From the NCBI GenBank assembly GCA_947579605.1, contig OX388307.1:21677237-21741236 (forward strand): DNA of 64,000 nt. The letters are read 5' to 3'. Position numbers and translations under genes: made by a program. Source of the DNA: Athripsodes cinereus (taxonomy: Eukaryota > Arthropoda > Insecta > Trichoptera > Leptoceridae). Positions 1 to 11,865 of this stretch are shown in pieces. A model generated the notes under the pieces. That model was given only the letters and a program-made list of their open reading frames with translations, did not search any database and had not been told where the DNA came from. Every line of letters begins with the position of its first letter. Positions within the stretch are counted from its first letter, which is position 1.

Positions 1-594
1 CATGGGCAACGAAGCTGCCGATGAACTTGCTAGAACTGGCGCTGAGAGACTACCAATAGGTCCTGAGCCCATATGCGGATTACCGTCTAGCACTATCAGG
101 CTTAGCCTAAAAAACTGGGCCATGGATCAAAGCCATGAAATTTGGTCCAAAAGCATAGGGTTGAAGCGCGCGAAGGAACTGATGACAGGGTACTCGCGGA
201 AATTCACCACAGAAGTTCTAAAACTTAATAAAAATCAAATAAGGATTCTAACCAGGACCTTGACAGAACACTGCAGACTAAGGAAACATTATGACGAAAA
301 TTGGATTGTCAGATACCCCAGTCTGCAAATTTTGTTCAGAGGATAATGAAACACCCATCCACATCCTCTGTAACTGTGACGCACTCGCTCGCAACCGAAG
401 TCTCATCCTCGGAGGTCCACTGCTGGACTCTGAGAAAGTGAGACTTCTCACACCAAGACAAATAGTGAGCTACATAACGCACCTAGGTCTTGAGAGTGAG
501 ATATGACACAGAAGGATGTCACAATAGATCTGTTATGGTCGCAGTGACACAAGGGATATAAGGTTGACCCTTGACCTTTTTTAAAAAAAAAAAA
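1..594 (+). pseudogene. LINE 3' end: RNase H tail and zinc-knuckle of a non-LTR retrotransposon, frameshifted
   Basis: The left edge cuts into a LINE. Translation from position 2 begins with GNEAADELAR, the C-terminal helix typical of the RNase H domain in I/R1/Jockey-type LINEs. It continues about 95 residues to HCRLRKHYD, then shifts frame near 290-300. The next frame (291-506) carries CKFC, then H and C at knuckle spacing (CKFCSEDNETPIHILCNC), the usual C-terminal zinc knuckle of these pol proteins, and stops at 504-506. A 3' untranslated stretch leads to an A-rich run at about 580-594, which I take as the element's end. The frameshift makes this copy defective. The clade is inferred from the RNase H plus knuckle arrangement and is not certain. 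Confidence 0.75.
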
Positions 595-1010
595 GTATCT
601 GGTCAATTCAATATAAAAATACGAGTTTAAACATTGATCCCTGTAGTATATATTTTTTTGTTATGGGTTAAGCTAAATAAGTCTAACTAAGTTCATTTAA
701 AAAAAAATTCCAAAATAGTACATACAAACAAACATAAATAACAACATTATAGAATATATTGCCACACAAAACTAAAATTGTTCTGGGTAAAAACTATGAA
801 ATAAATACAAATACAAGAAAAAAATTAAATTTTTAGTTTTATAAATCACAAGTGCCTTGTTTGTTTATTACAGAAGAAGTTGGAAGTATAATTTTGTTTA
901 ACCGACTTTTTGCAGCATCAAAACTTAAATTCATTGCCAGATAAATAAAAAAAAAGCTAATTTTGACATGGTTTACTGATTTTTTGTTACCACTTTACAT
1001 TACCAATACA
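595..1010. other. AT-rich spacer, nothing recognised
   Basis: No open reading frame, repeat boundary or RNA gene that I can support. The composition is strongly A+T biased with short homopolymer runs. Confidence 0.5.
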
Positions 1011-1100
1011 ATCCCGGGACTAGTCCCGGGATCCCGGGATCAACTGTAGATAATCCCGAAATCCCAGGATTAGAAAAAAGGGCCGGGATCGAATCCCCTA
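1011..1100. repeat. Cluster of CCCGGGA palindromes
   Basis: Within about 35 bases the word CCCGGGA occurs three times in inverted and direct order around CTAGT (1013-1046). Looser copies (AATCCCGAAATCCCAGGATT) follow to about 1100. This GC-rich patch is sharply set off from AT-rich flanks. It looks like the end or subterminal region of a DNA transposon, but I cannot name a family or find its other end. Confidence 0.4.
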
Positions 1101-1261
1101 ATTGTAAGTCGTCTCTCCCTATCATTGTATTTCCTCCCTGGTTTTCTAACGAAAATATTAATTTGGAACTCTTTATTTGCCGAAGAATAAGACATATCAT
1201 ATCTCTCTGTCTATATAGTATCATCGTGTTTATTATCATATTCAGCGGATTCACTTTAAAA

Positions 1262-2019
1262 ATGTTTCTATTAAATATTTCTATACTATACTATACTATA
1301 CCCTCACGCCATGTCCCAAGTGGGGTAGGCAGAGAGAACGGAACGCCAAACAGATCTATCTTTACACACTTCCTTCGCTTCCTCCACATTCATACAGTTC
1401 TTCATACACGCACGTCGGTTCCTCTTACTCAACACGCGGCCGTCCTTGAGAATTTGATCCACGTGGTTCTCGGACGCCCGCGTTTCCTCACACCCTTTCT
1501 TTCAGATAAGTATATCCTCTTTGTCATTCTTACCTCGTTCATTCGTTCAACATGCCCAAACCACCGTAGTTTATTCACGCGCATTCTGTCCACAACAGTC
1601 TTCTTGCATCCGCTCATTCTTCTAATATCCTCATTCTTCACTCTATCACGCAGCGTTTTACCAACCATTCTTCTCAACGATCGCATCTCTACTGCATTTA
1701 CTCCACTTTCGTCCTTCTTCAACCACGTCCATGTCTCGCTTGCATACGTAAGTGACGGTACCAGAATGGTATTGTGCACCAGCATTTTAGCCATGTTCGA
1801 CACATTGTCATTGCTGACAATGGGTCGAAGTGCACCGTTTACTCTAGCACCGGCCACTTTCCTTCTTTCAATGTCCCCATCGCATCTTCCATCCCTCGTA
1901 AACATACTTCCCAAATATACATACTCACTTACTTGCTCCAAACATTCGTCACCAACTTTAATCTCGCAAATCGTTTTTTCATTCTCTCTTTCAAAAACAA
2001 GAACTTTAAATATTTCTGA
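1262..2019 (-). pseudogene. 5'-truncated LINE relic (reverse transcriptase C-terminus and 3' tail)
   Basis: On the minus strand an open stretch from about 2010 to 1429 reads VFEREN...CEIKVGDECLEQVSEYVYLGSMF, then SETWTWLKKDESGVNAVEMR, RRMVGKTLRDRVKNEDIRR and LRWFGHVERM...KRGRPRTTW. This is the thumb and C-terminal region seen in RTE-like LINE reverse transcriptases. The polymerase palm with YADD is absent, so the copy is 5'-truncated. Past the stop, the minus strand runs through a short 3' region ending in CTACCCCACTTGGGACATGG and a TATAG repeat (about 1262-1335). That tail matches the 3' end of the SINE-like family in this window. A closely related relic lies at 58405-58733. Confidence 0.75.
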
Positions 2020-3240
2020 CGTAATGAAATTATTATTGATAAGAATGAAGTCATGTGGTTTGTATATTATTATTGTAATAAACTACAACAGAGTCAAAGT
2101 GAATCCATGCGTAAACATTCGGGCAAATATTTTTCTTTATAAAATATTCACAGTAAATAAATTATTATTTAAGGAAGTAAACAGACATTCAGACACAACG
2201 AACTCACTGTGCTGCACTTGTAAACAAAACTGCAATTCGATGTCACTGTTAATTTTATAAATAGATGCAATGCAAAAAATCACATATGCGATAGTGATTT
2301 TATATACCTAATACGCTCGTTACCATTACCAGTAAGAATTACAAAATGATGCTTTTTCCAGCGGTAAAATTTACTCTCCATTTTTATGGTACAAAGTGGG
2401 ATTGTTTACAATTTTTCTACGAAATCGTCATTTATAAATTACATATTATATAATTTTTAAATTCAGAAAAAAAAATATCTAAAGCCCTAGCATAGGTACA
2501 ATTGAAATCTATTAGATCTAGCAAAATATTAGAATGAAGTGGATTTACAAAATGTATTAATAAATTGTAGCTTTATTGCAATAGCTGTTATTTTATAGTA
2601 GCAGTGAATTATGGCCAGATAATAATGTAATAAGTAATATGCAAAACAATGTTGTACATAACATGAAATAATGATTTTTATAATTCATAACGTAACGTAA
2701 TTATTGTTATAGAAAGTGATGAGAATGCAATGGAGCCAAACGTTTTATGAGAATATTATTTTATTTCGTAAAAAATATATAATATTATTATTTTAATTCC
2801 GCAAATTATAATTTGTTTTATAAACTCATTGTTGTGTACCGTAATAATAACAATAAAACAAAACTAAATGAATTATGTAGGTAATATTTGCTCAGTACCG
2901 TACATTAATATACATTATGTCCACTTTCCGTCATCTTTATGATGTTACATTACTTATTGTTACTTAACATAAGACAAGCCTATAAAGCAGCTCCAATAAG
3001 CGTATAAACAGATAGACCTATATACCAACCAGAATAACAATTATATTAAAAAAAACACACAGTTTTTATGATATAACAAGAACACAATCATAATTACGCA
3101 TCGATAGGAAGACCATGGAATCAAACTACTACGTTAACACAATATGAGGGAAAAGGCAATTCCTTTGAGTGTTTTCAAAAGATCACGAAGGTGAAGAAAA
3201 TACATATAGGCAATATGTACTGAGTTAAACCGTGTAGTTG
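2020..3240. other. AT-rich spacer, nothing recognised
   Basis: About 1.2 kb with no supported gene. The long plus-strand frame that ends at 2260 is the antisense of the LINE relic plus random AT-rich sequence. Confidence 0.5.
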
Positions 3241-3244
3241 TTAA

Positions 3245-3425
3245 AGTTTAATTTATCGACCGACGGTTCTTGGTGGAAATTCATATTAATAATTTTAAAA
3301 TGAAACACAATACCTATGTAGTTATTCCACTATTGACTTTATTTATTTTTGCGAGCCGGCTTTCAAGAGCTTCCGCTCTCATCGTCAGGCAAAAGTAAAG
3401 TGAAGCTTCATTACAAGTTATGTAT
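3245..3425 (-). repeat. Penelope-like terminal-repeat fragment (second family)
   Basis: Read on the minus strand, 3345-3395 contains CTGACGA, a hairpin GAGAGC/GCTCT with loop GGAA, then TGAAAGCCGG, followed by AATAAATAAAG. Further on comes ATGAATTTCCACCAAG (about 3270-3290). The order CTGANGA-hairpin-GAAA, AT-rich stretch, ATGRATTTCCAC is the same as in the better-bounded repeats at 4152-4420 and 7715-8046, although the sequence differs. I infer a related Penelope-like element. No target duplication was found for this copy. Confidence 0.4.
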
Positions 3426-4138
3426 GTGACAAACAGAAAACAATGGTAAAAATTAAAAAGATGTGTTATTATCATGTATCGTCAACCATCTTATAATAAT
3501 AAATTATGAGCCGCTGTGGACGGTCTTATATCAAACATCTCCAGCATTTGCCTTTGTACGATAACGGGGAAACCACAGAAAACCCTTATCAGAGATGTGC
3601 ATTATTATAGAGGTTGCCTCCTCTAGTTGAACTAATTAAGAGTGTGATGTATTCATATGATATGAGTTATAAGTTACAAAATTGTTATAAAAGTAAACAA
3701 TGTGTTTTTAGGTGAATGTACCTATACAAATTTAGAGAGTGAATTTATACAAATGGTAAGAAAGGATGAATGGATTTTAATTGTGTAGTTGTGGAATATA
3801 CGTACTATGAATTTCAATTACAGTTTCAAAATTATTTTCACTACATTCGATCCATATAACAAATCTGATGACTATCCCATGGTGCAAGAAGTGACTCAAT
3901 GATTACCTATGTGTAATAAAGACACATACATATTATATAAAATATCTTTTGAGCATATTCCTTCAAATAATTATTTTAAATAAATGTAAATTATCCAATT
4001 ATTGCTGTTTTTATCGTAAATCATATACTTACATATTCAATTTCATCAAAAATCACAATGTAACTGTGAATATAATATAAAAGTTATGTATAAAGCATCA
4101 GAATGTGTAAAGCGAACTATTTGTATATGAAAATCATA
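3426..4138. other. AT-rich spacer, nothing recognised
   Basis: No supported coding sequence or repeat boundary. The segment after 3500 (GAGCCGCTGTGGACGG and following) has more normal base composition to about 3620 and may be old transposon sequence. Confidence 0.4.
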
Positions 4139-4151
4139 TCTTTAATTATCA

Positions 4152-4420
4152 ATTTTAATAAATAAAATATAAAAATATATTATTGAACACTGTTTAATCT
4201 CCACTATGTTAGGTTGAATACCGAACGTTTTCGCCTATACTTGTAGGCATCTTCAGGGAAACTAGTTTCCCTGAAGATGCCTACAAGTATAGGCGAAAAC
4301 GTTCGGTATTCAACCTAACATAGTGGAGATTAAACAGTGTTCAATAATATATTTTTATATTTTATTTATTAAAATTAAAAATGGATTTCCACAGCGTAAA
4401 CACAAAAACTCTTGAATTAT
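4152..4420. mobile_element. Penelope-like inverted terminal-repeat pair, perfect palindrome, with 13-bp target duplication
   Basis: Positions 4152-4375 form an essentially perfect palindrome of two 112-base arms meeting at ACTAGT (4261-4266), with no spacer. The right arm continues into a unique tail, ATGGATTTCCACAGCG... CTCTTGAATTAT, ending at 4420. The direct repeat TCTTTAATTATCA is at 4139-4151 and again at 4421-4433, so this is a bounded insertion. In the arm, CTGAAGA is followed by a hairpin (GCCTA/TAGGC, loop CAAGTA) and GAAA, the core order of hammerhead ribozymes known from the terminal repeats of Penelope-like retroelements. Head-to-head terminal repeats are also a habit of that group. 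The Penelope assignment is inference; the structure and target duplication are seen directly. Confidence 0.7.
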
Positions 4421-4433
4421 TCTTTAATTATCA

Positions 4434-7404
4434 TTACACTAGACAATTACTTTTCGCATTACCAAACCGGAAGATGTAATTGTCTTTGTATATACTTTTT
4501 TGTTGTATTTTCTTACAGTAATTAATATTGTTATTGTATCCGTCGTTTCGTCACAAGAACACAATCGTACGTGTGAATGATTAACTAATTGTGTATATTA
4601 TAAACAAAATATTACTATAGCTATAGTGCATAAAAAAATATCATTACCTATTTGATATGTTAGTACTAAATACTACTGATGAAAGGAACCTCACGACGTG
4701 AGAGGACTTAAAGTCAGTCGAATAATAATTTATTATTTGTCTCCGGATTTAATCGTGTACGAACAAAATATTAAATACAAATTAATTTGGAAAATATTTT
4801 AATACTTACATAAATGTTTTAGTGTCAGTTTACAAAATTTTGGTAGATCAACAATACAATTGATAATGTAAATTAATAAATGTATCAAATATTTAGCAAA
4901 ACTTTCCTTCCTTTTCCTTATACTGAATTTAATTAGAGCATAAAAATAATTCCATCGAACTTTATTTTATAGCATTATACATAAAATACCTACATAGATC
5001 AAAGCATTAAAAAGTATTTAGGTATACTCGGAGACTTTCAAATTATCAATGTTCCTCTGAAGATATGCAGTCAATGTAATACTTACAAATAATTAATTTC
5101 TCATCTTTTGGGATCCTCGGTAGAGTTATTCTATGTAATGAAATTCCAAACACTTTGATAATGTTTCTGTAGGAATGGTGTAGGTATTCTGAGAAGAAAA
5201 ACGTCTAGGCTGTCAAGAAACTCATGAACAAAATTAAAAATTTACAATCAAAATCAAAAGATTTTCTTGTTAGAGAGACGTTTGAAATAATTGTTATTTT
5301 GAGGCTATATTTTCGTAAAATTGGTACTTACATTTTAATGAAATATTGTTATGCGGTAAATATCAAAAATATTTTGACAATATTTATACAGTGAATAATA
5401 CACAGTTTATCACAGTGGTTGTAAGTGATTAAGACGCATTACATTAAATTAGTTTCAAAATTTCCCAAGTGTCTGATAAGAACAATTATTATTACTATTA
5501 CTCAGTGCATTCATATGACATTACACCCAGAGAAGAGTAACCAATGCTCGGCAACAATAATGATAACAATATTATATGATTATTAAGTAAAATGAAGAAA
5601 TAATAGTATGATTTTCTTCATTGTTTTATGGAAACAATGGGATTACCTCTACTCGCTGAGACGATCGCAGTCAGCTACTAGTGTTTCCTATGTAGACATT
5701 TAGTGAAAACTCTTTTCGCAATTTATTCACCAACATTATATAGGTTATACATATAACAAATATTGCAGTGGGAATAAACAATAAATGTGTAGCTAACATT
5801 ATTATTCATCTTGGTAATAAATACGAAAAGATTTCATATGTTTATTTCCATTCTACAGAAATGGATTAATTTTAATAACCCAAACATGAGGCAGTCTACA
5901 GACAGTTGGATGGCGTCAAAGCAGAATTTAACGGAATCATCATTTTTTACTTGGAAATCCGGATTTTGTTTACTTGGAAGGTGTTTGAACGTGTCTACAA
6001 TACCTATCATAAAGATGTGACCAAATTTTGGAAATAAACAACCGTATGCTTCAATGTAATGAATTCGTAAAAATACCAATTGAATGCAGTTAGTTCCCTG
6101 GCTATTCGACTCATGGGAAATGCTATATTGTTATGTACTAGTTATGGATTAGTTGGAAGAAAATGCGCCTTTGGGATAATTTCGCCCTCTGTAGGTATAT
6201 TGGTTGTATTTAATATGAATGTAGTTCTTTATAAAATTGTTTGTAATCAATTTCCAGTAAAAAATAATACTTAAATAAGTAAATAAAATGAGTATGTGAA
6301 TAAAAAATAATGATAAATAAACAAAAGCCTTATTTCGCATAGTTTTCACAACTGCATGTATTAAGTATATTTATTATTATGTCAACAATAAAGCCGTACC
6401 TATAATGACAAAGATAGAGGAGCAATATATACGGTGAGAAGACGAAGGTTGGCAATGCAAATGGTTGTTTATTATGATTTTATTAGCAGAATTTGTACGA
6501 CTTCGCACTAGTAAAATATTATCAAGAATAATTTGGTTTGAGTAATTGGAGTCAAAGTTATTTGAAAATGTCTAATGATGAATACCTACCTATTGTAAAC
6601 GTATCGTATCTTATTGTATCGAGAGGTAATTGGTTATATCGAAGAAGGAGGTGTAGTTGTACCTATGTACATTGCATACTGTACATGTACATATGTAGTA
6701 CTGCACAATTTATTATATTCCGCATGATGTATCACTGCATTGGTTGGTGTCACGGTCACTACATCACAAAGGCTAGTCCTATTTATAATTACATACGTAC
6801 ACACATACCCACTATTGCAACAAGCAAATAAACATAGTTATGCAATACACACACATGTACATAATATTATATGCAGTAAACTTAGATCTAAACGCAATGT
6901 GCGTGATGAATATACCTATCTAATCTACATAGGTATTACTTAATTATTATAGATTATTATGCACAAGTGGTCATGTGTTTTTTCATAATAATGTTTTATT
7001 GATTGTAGGTTACAGGCACAATCTTTGTAAAATGTCAATCATTGATATGTTTCCTAACTATGTAGGTATTATATCAGAGGCATATATATATGCAGTTCTA
7101 GTGCATATTCCATGTGAGATACAGAAAAATACCTCTTATACCTATGTGTTGTAGAGAAATCGTATGTACCTCGTAACATTTCTTTTCTTATATCCTACTA
7201 CTACAATTTGCATTTCGAAATTCCGTATCAAACATTAATTTTATCAAAAATTTCTTTATTGAGATATCAACCAAAAAAATATTTCACTTTATGCCTTTAC
7301 TTGTGAAAATAAGAGCGTGCTGTTGATTTTTACTTCCCACGATTTAATTCTTCATTGATTATTTTCGACATTGTATATTGTAAAGCGTTTTGTATTGGTA
7401 TTTT
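4434..7404. other. Gene-free AT-rich stretch
   Basis: About 3 kb with no reading frame above roughly 80 codons and no bounded repeat. The small frames at 5811-6079 on both strands have no recognisable family and lie over each other, so at most one could be real. Tetranucleotide words such as TACCTA recur through the region. Confidence 0.45.
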
Positions 7405-7690
7405 TTATTATTTATTTATTTCATGGAGACACACACATACAAAATATTCATAAAAGAAGGAATAAAATATCGATCCGGTCAGGCCAACTCCCCAATTAAG
7501 CGTGTCCACAGCATGTACCTACGTTGAAACAAAATTATAAAAAAAATGTTAGGGTAACAAGAAAACTAATAGAGCCCGTCCAATGCAAGCCCGTTAATCA
7601 CTAAACTTGCATCCATCAACATAGACAATAAACTACAAAAAGATAAAGCAATGTTAAGAAAGAAATATAATTTAAATTTCATCAACTCAT
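7405..7690 (-). repeat. Possible LINE 3' end (AAAT-tail on the minus strand)
   Basis: On the plus strand the segment opens with TATTTATTTATTTCATGGAG. On the minus strand this would be a 3' end closing in an AAATA repeat, as in many Jockey-like LINEs. The following 250 bases have higher GC than the flanks (GGTCAGGCCAACTCCCCAAT, AGAGCCCGTCCAATGCAAGC). No coding motif is seen, so the call rests on composition and tail only. Confidence 0.3.
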
Positions 7691-7714
7691 AAACCACAAA
7701 TACTAAATATATTA

Positions 7715-8046
7715 ATTTTATTAAATAAAATATATTATTGAGCACTGTTTAATCTCCACTTTGTTAGGTTAGATACCGAACGTTTTCGCCTATACTTGTA
7801 GGCATCTTCAGGGAAACTGAAATCTAAAAAATTGTGAGAGCTATTGTTCATGCGATGAGAAGTGTACAGGTAGTGGAAAGGGTAAAGATAGATTTCAGTT
7901 TCCCTGAAGATGCCTACAAGTATAGGCGAAAACGTTCGGTATCTTATCTAACAAAGTGGAGATTAAACAATGCTCAATAATATATTTTATTTAACTAAAT
8001 TAAAAATGGATTTCACAGTGTAAACACAAAAACTCTTGAATTATTA
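7715..8046. mobile_element. Penelope-like inverted terminal-repeat pair with 65-85 base spacer
   Basis: Second copy of the element at 4152-4420. Arms of about 110 bases (about 7715-7824 and 7890-8005) carry the same CTGAAGA-hairpin-GAAA core but enclose a unique spacer (GAGAGCTATTGTTCATGCGA and on). The arms differ from each other at a few sites, so this copy is older than the perfect palindrome. The unique right tail ATGGATTTCACAGTG... CTTGAATTAT is again present and ends at the same place. The 10-base word AAATATATTA at 7705-7714 recurs at 8047-8056, fitting a target duplication. Confidence 0.65.
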
Positions 8047-8056
8047 AAATATATTA

Positions 8057-9105
8057 TTTTCGTTAAACTGGTGATTTCCTTAAATATTGAATAAATTATT
8101 AAAAAAATACATTTATGATTTAGTATTTAAGTAATAACTACTGATAAACGTATTGATCTGCAATAGAAAGGTATGTATCTCTTAAAAGTGGAGAGAATGA
8201 TATAGCGGTATTGAAATTGTGTAAATAAACATCTCAGAGATATATCATCAATATTAAATAACACAACGTGATAGGGCGAACTGTTAACAGTCTTTATAAT
8301 GTAACAGGTTGTGATTGTTGTGAATAGTGATATTATAATAGTAATGTCTTACAGGTGTGGCGCATTTCATAATACACATAATATAAAAATATGTAATAAA
8401 TATACCTAGCATTCAATGCTCATACACACAAAAAATAAATAAAATTAGATAAATTATCAGTGAATAAAAGAATTAACAACGACAATATTCATTATTTTTT
8501 ATTGCCAAACATTTTGAGGCATCATCAAGAATTGATTTACACTTTTATAAACCTATACATTTATTGCATTTCTAATAGACAAAGCTCATATTGTATATTC
8601 ATAATAAAGTTATTTTATAATATATACCAGTAAGATGACATACATTGTCATTAATAATATTTATTGTCTTAACAAAAACCTATGTGAGTAATAGTTATAT
8701 TGGCTTTTACACAACGTATGTTGTTGTTCACTTTCACTCATATTAGATTAAGAAAAAAAAACAAAACAATCTGTATGTAAAAATTACGTAGATAAATTAC
8801 TATACGAATGTCATTAAAATAATATGTAAATAAGAAATAAAGTCAAGCGTGAGAAGATTTGACCATTTTTACTTATTATAAAGCTTGCCAAGTTTTTCTG
8901 TGTGAATTTCTTGTCTTTTTCCATTATTTTCTCGAAAACACTACAAGTGCATATCTATTTTTTCTTAATAATTTCCTCTTGAATAGAAAACCTTGTGAGT
9001 GTAGTTTATTTGAACATTACTATGGATTAGTGTAAATGTTTCGAATAAATATTGGTACGTACCTAGTACATTCCGATACATGTACATATATTGAAAAAAA
9101 AAATT
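8057..9105. other. AT-rich spacer, nothing recognised
   Basis: No supported feature. A minus-strand phrase near 8500-8530 (TTGATGATGCC) loosely resembles the Penelope-like core but lacks the hairpin and GAAA. Confidence 0.45.
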
Positions 9106-9107
9106 CT

Positions 9108-9245
9108 TTTACTACTACTACTATACTATCACGGCATATCCCACAAGTAGGGTAGCTAGTAAACCAGATGTATGTGATAAAAACGCATGCCGTCTTCTCC
9201 GTGCCAATAAAAAATTTAAACATTCAAGATGGGTGGCAAACCTCA
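9108..9245 (-). repeat. SINE-like repeat, copy S1
   Basis: Minus-strand copy of a short dispersed repeat also present at 11866, 12889, 13860, 40192 and 62477. Reading on the minus strand it contains GAGGTTTGCCACCCATC, GGCACGGAGAAGACGGCATG, GCTACCCTACTTGTGGGATA, TGCCGTGATAGTATAG and a TAG-repeat tail. It has no coding capacity. The 3' tail resembles that of the LINE relic at 1262-2019. Confidence 0.65.
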
Positions 9246-9984
9246 TTCGATTTTGTTTATTTTTTCTAATTTCTCGTATTCTATGACTCTCAGAAAGCTA
9301 AATACAATTATCTCACGATAAGTATTTTTTTTTTAATTTTCGTAAAAGTATCTAACCTACCGCTGTTCAGTGCTATTTTTTATATTTAATTTCCATGACA
9401 ATTTCTAATTTATTTAAAAAGGCAAATGTTTGCTGTATTTTTTAATAACTTTTACCAATTATGATGTTCTTGATCAGTCTCAAGTATAGAATGTTGTACT
9501 TGCAAAAACCATTAACTATAATTCCTACATATTTGGTATTATGATTGTAGACATTGCTGATAAAAATATCTCAGGAATTTAAATCTAATGGAATTTAAAA
9601 CATAACATAGCACCGGTGGATATTTTGTTACGCAAAGTGGTAGTGTTTTTATCTCTGAAAAGTTTGTACGAGTAAAACGAAGCATAGTGAATATTGCATC
9701 CTTCAAATAATTGTGGACTGAATCATTATAATAAGCGGTGGTTTGTTTAAGAATAGTAATTTAAGTTATAAGAAAGTAAGATAAGGTAGGTAATAAATAT
9801 GTACCTAACTAAATACACAATTTATTTGTTTAAGAAGAACAACTAAGTAGATTACAAGTATTCCGAACTTAATTTAGAAAGGTTTTTTTTATTTTATTTA
9901 GGTCTTTTGCTTGGATTAAATGTGATTATTATATAAATACTTCAACCAATCATTTGCTAGAAATTTCTAAATTTAAAGTTACAT

Positions 9985-10028
9985 AAAGAAGAAATAACAC
10001 TTTTAACACAAAGTGTTATTTCTTCTTT
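9985..10028. repeat. Perfect 19-bp inverted repeat (hairpin)
   Basis: AAAGAAGAAATAACACTTT at 9985-10003 is mirrored exactly at 10010-10028 around the 6-base loop TAACAC. No further structure is conserved around it. It could be a tiny MITE or a chance-expanded hairpin. Confidence 0.6.
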
Positions 10029-11211
10029 AACGTAAAACAAAGAAATAATAGAATACCTACTTCCAAATTGAAAGTTTGGCGACGAGGGTGAGGAAAACTT
10101 TCGTGTGTTTCAAATCGTGATAACTGAAACAAAAAAGTCCACACATTTGATAGTTGTGATAGTAAAAATTAGCTGAGTCGCTGCCTCCATGTTAATAATA
10201 GAATTTAGGTACTATGTAGGTACCTATATATTATGTGTGTGTGTGTGTGTATACGTATATTCAAGGTGCGACATTCCATACACATAATTATAATATTTGT
10301 CTTGCATCATCTTAATGCCTTTTGATTACAAAGAGATAAGTAACATAGAGCAAGTAGATTGTTGGTTAGTATAGAATGAAGACAGGTAGGTACACCCTAC
10401 TCTCATACCGTAGTACGATAATAACATAGTAGGTACATACAATATGAAATTTAGATGTTATACAAAATCCGGCAAATAGAGGATGTTACGCAGTTCTGTG
10501 AAAGAAGCCAGAACAAAATAATTATCATGGAGGTTAAATTCATACAGCTGTATTATAGATAGCAACTTTCCTAATTATAAATTAATATGCTATCATGTAA
10601 ACATACTGGGATTCATAATAATTCATTATAACAGAGGTACGATACGTTCATAATTTAATAATTAGATAATTTGGATTTACAGTTTTTTGACATGTTCAGG
10701 ACTGGTCCTCGTATTTTAATTTTTTGATTAGTGAGTATTTATACATTTTTTCATATTCATATTTTCAATGAGGAATGGATAATAATATATCAGATTTGAT
10801 ATCTAAAATTCTGTCCCCAATCTTCATCTTCAATGTGAAAATGTTTGAAATTAAAAACTTTTAACTTGTAAAAGCAACATTTTAATTTGATATTCACACG
10901 AATATAAAAAACATTTTACATTTAACATTTAAGTAGGTACAACAACAGCAAGAAAATATTCTATAAACGTTTACCAAATGGTTGAAAACAGGTCGTTATT
11001 ACATATTATTAATTAATGTTGTTTCCACAAGAAACAGGTAGTGTTGACGATGGTAATTCTAAATAATAATAATACTATAATGTATATAGAGTGGTGATTG
11101 AATGTGAAACACGCTGTAGGTGAAGCAAGTGATAGAACCTGCTTAGGAGTGAAGATTATAATATGTATTTCTTAGGAGTGGCTTTGGATAGATTGGTGAG
11201 GCCGTGGGTAC
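10029..11211. other. AT-rich spacer with a TG microsatellite
   Basis: A (TG)n run lies at about 10234-10250. Otherwise I see no gene or bounded repeat. Confidence 0.5.
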
Positions 11212-11393
11212 TAAAGCAGGGTTTACACTATCCAAGTACACTTGTACAAGTATACTTGGATGGCTTACTTGGACGCTACTTGGATAGTGTAAACAGGTGA
11301 TCCAAGTGTACTTGTACAAGTAGCCGCCATCCAAGTCAACTTGGACGAAACTCTATTCGTCCAAGTGTACTATGACGGTTTTATAAAAACAAA

Positions 11394-11474
11394 ATGGCGC
11401 TAACTAAAAGACGGTGTAACGAGCGCGAAACTTTTAGGTTCGTAGAATTATACGAAGCGGACAAAGTGCTGTGA
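11394..11474 (+). pseudogene. MADF-domain N-terminal remnant
   Basis: ATG at 11394 opens MALTKRRCNERETFRFVEL then YEADKVL and a TGA stop at 11472-11474. The FVELYE-x-D-x-x-L phrase is the start of a MADF (Myb/SANT-like) domain. PIF/Harbinger elements commonly encode such a DNA-binding protein beside the transposase. Only the first helix survives, so it cannot be functional. Confidence 0.5.
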
Positions 11475-11865
11475 AAAATTAAAATGAGCGATTTATGTTT
11501 TGTTTAATGAATTTGATGAAGTCATTTCATGTTTTATTTTCTTTTCTACAGATTTGTAAGCACACCGATATACTTGAAGCATTCGTATACTGCGTTGACC
11601 AGATATTGATGTAATGTCTCATTTTGTAGTACCTATTTATGTGAAATGACTGTTTTGCTAGATTAATAAATAAAATAATAAGAATAATAAAAATTAAATG
11701 AAATAATTAATTTATTATTAAATAATAAAAATTAATATTTTTTTCAAATAAATAATATTTTTAACTTAAATTATTAAATACGTTAAGTAATATTTTTTCA
11801 AAAGTTATTTATTTAAACATTTCACAAGTACATTTTTTCATTTTATATTATAGTATTTCAGATTC

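Noticed and set aside
1163..2260. A 365-codon plus-strand open frame
   Set aside because: It is largely the antisense of a recognisable LINE reverse transcriptase relic at 1429-2010, and its translation has no domain.
5811..6079. Overlapping 69- and 81-codon frames on opposite strands
   Set aside because: No recognisable motif and no splice-supported extension; chance frames are expected at this length.
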